64,000 bases of DNA from Bufo bufo (taxonomy: Eukaryota; Chordata; Amphibia; Anura; Bufonidae): contig NC_053390.1 of assembly GCF_905171765.1 (NCBI RefSeq), positions 308,888,984-308,952,983 of the forward strand, in the 5' to 3' direction. Made by a program: the position numbers and the translations under genes. The notes below the pieces were generated by a model. The model was given only the letters and a program-made list of their open reading frames with translations. It was not told the origin of the DNA and made no database searches. Below are positions 63,862-64,000 of the stretch, piece after piece. Within the stretch, counting starts at the first letter, position 1. Every line of letters begins with the position of its first letter.

Positions 63862-64000
63862 GAGGGACTTTCGCCGACCACGGTCAAGATGTGACCATGT
63901 ATGCCATACCCCCTCACCCTGAGGGACATGAGCCACTTGGCTCCGGTTACCATACGGAGGCGATTACACTGCCTCTGGACGTTGTGATTCAAATCGCGCA
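63862..64000. other. L1 ORF1-ORF2 spacer
   Basis: Non-coding spacer at the window edge. No ORF2 start is visible yet. Confidence 0.6.

Larger units (their letters stand above)
61015..64000 (+). mobile_element. L1/Tx1-type LINE (copy C), 5' end present, runs off the window
   Basis: Begins GGGGGCGGAACCTGACTGC, like the GGGGGCGTGGCC start of copy A, directly after capsid codons. Contains a 5' UTR, ORF1 split by an LTR-like insertion, and the first 139 bases of the ORF1-ORF2 spacer. The target duplication cannot be checked because the 3' end is outside. Confidence 0.88.

Noticed and set aside
1..64000. tRNA or rRNA genes
   Set aside because: No A-box/B-box pair with a cloverleaf and no rRNA core sequence was noticed by eye; the lysine tRNA match at 29729 is a primer-binding site only.

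Overview
The window looks like a gene-free stretch of a large vertebrate genome, most likely an anuran amphibian. I see no host exon, rRNA or tRNA gene that I can support. Almost everything is transposable-element sequence in many generations of nesting. The frog call rests on TTAA-flanked MITEs with TTAAAGG ends (the Kolobok/T2 pattern described in Xenopus), many hAT and Harbinger-like non-autonomous elements, CR1-type and L1/Tx1-type LINEs, Tc1 elements and a Polinton/Maverick. It is an inference.

Region 1-24.6 kb: a CR1 3' fragment and DNA transposons. Four hAT-type elements have readable 8-bp target duplications: 3066-7676 containing 3535-5848; 13916-18446 containing 14943-17758; and 18862-20688. 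(The last is separate, the others are two nested pairs.) A Tc1 element with a nearly complete transposase lies at 8235-9800. T2-like foldbacks lie at 7730-8085, 16596-17315, 20773-21176 and 23801-24519. A C-rich minisatellite fills 4066-5420.

Region 24.7-43.2 kb: retroelements. A CR1 LINE (plus strand; SGNH-type ORF1 and endonuclease) is split by a 3.2-kb LTR element with a 4-bp duplication. Next is an endogenous-retrovirus fragment (LTR, tRNA-Lys primer site, broken gag, protease remnant). A second CR1 (minus strand) is split by a MITE-like element. That element is split by a full-length L1, and the L1 is split by a 5'-truncated second L1. Each L1 insertion has a target duplication, and the inner one makes an open frame joining ORF1 to a reverse transcriptase.

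Region 43.2-46.9 kb: two solo-LTR-like elements, a foldback, a (TA)n tract and AT-rich sequence.

Region 46.9-61.0 kb: a decayed Polinton/Maverick (virus-like giant transposon). On the minus strand are a conserved Polinton protein of unknown function, an A32-like packaging ATPase and a protein-primed family B DNA polymerase. On the plus strand are a retroviral-type integrase, a minor capsid (penton) fragment, a pX/mu-like core peptide gene and the start of the major capsid protein. The two sets diverge from a 2-kb interval that holds several minus-strand segments bounded by splice-like signals. The integrase is split by a 4.2-kb nested DNA transposon, and the capsid gene is cut by a third L1 that runs off the window. 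That L1's ORF1 is itself split by an LTR-like element containing another solo LTR. All genes carry stops, frameshifts or deletions, so none is expected to make a full protein.
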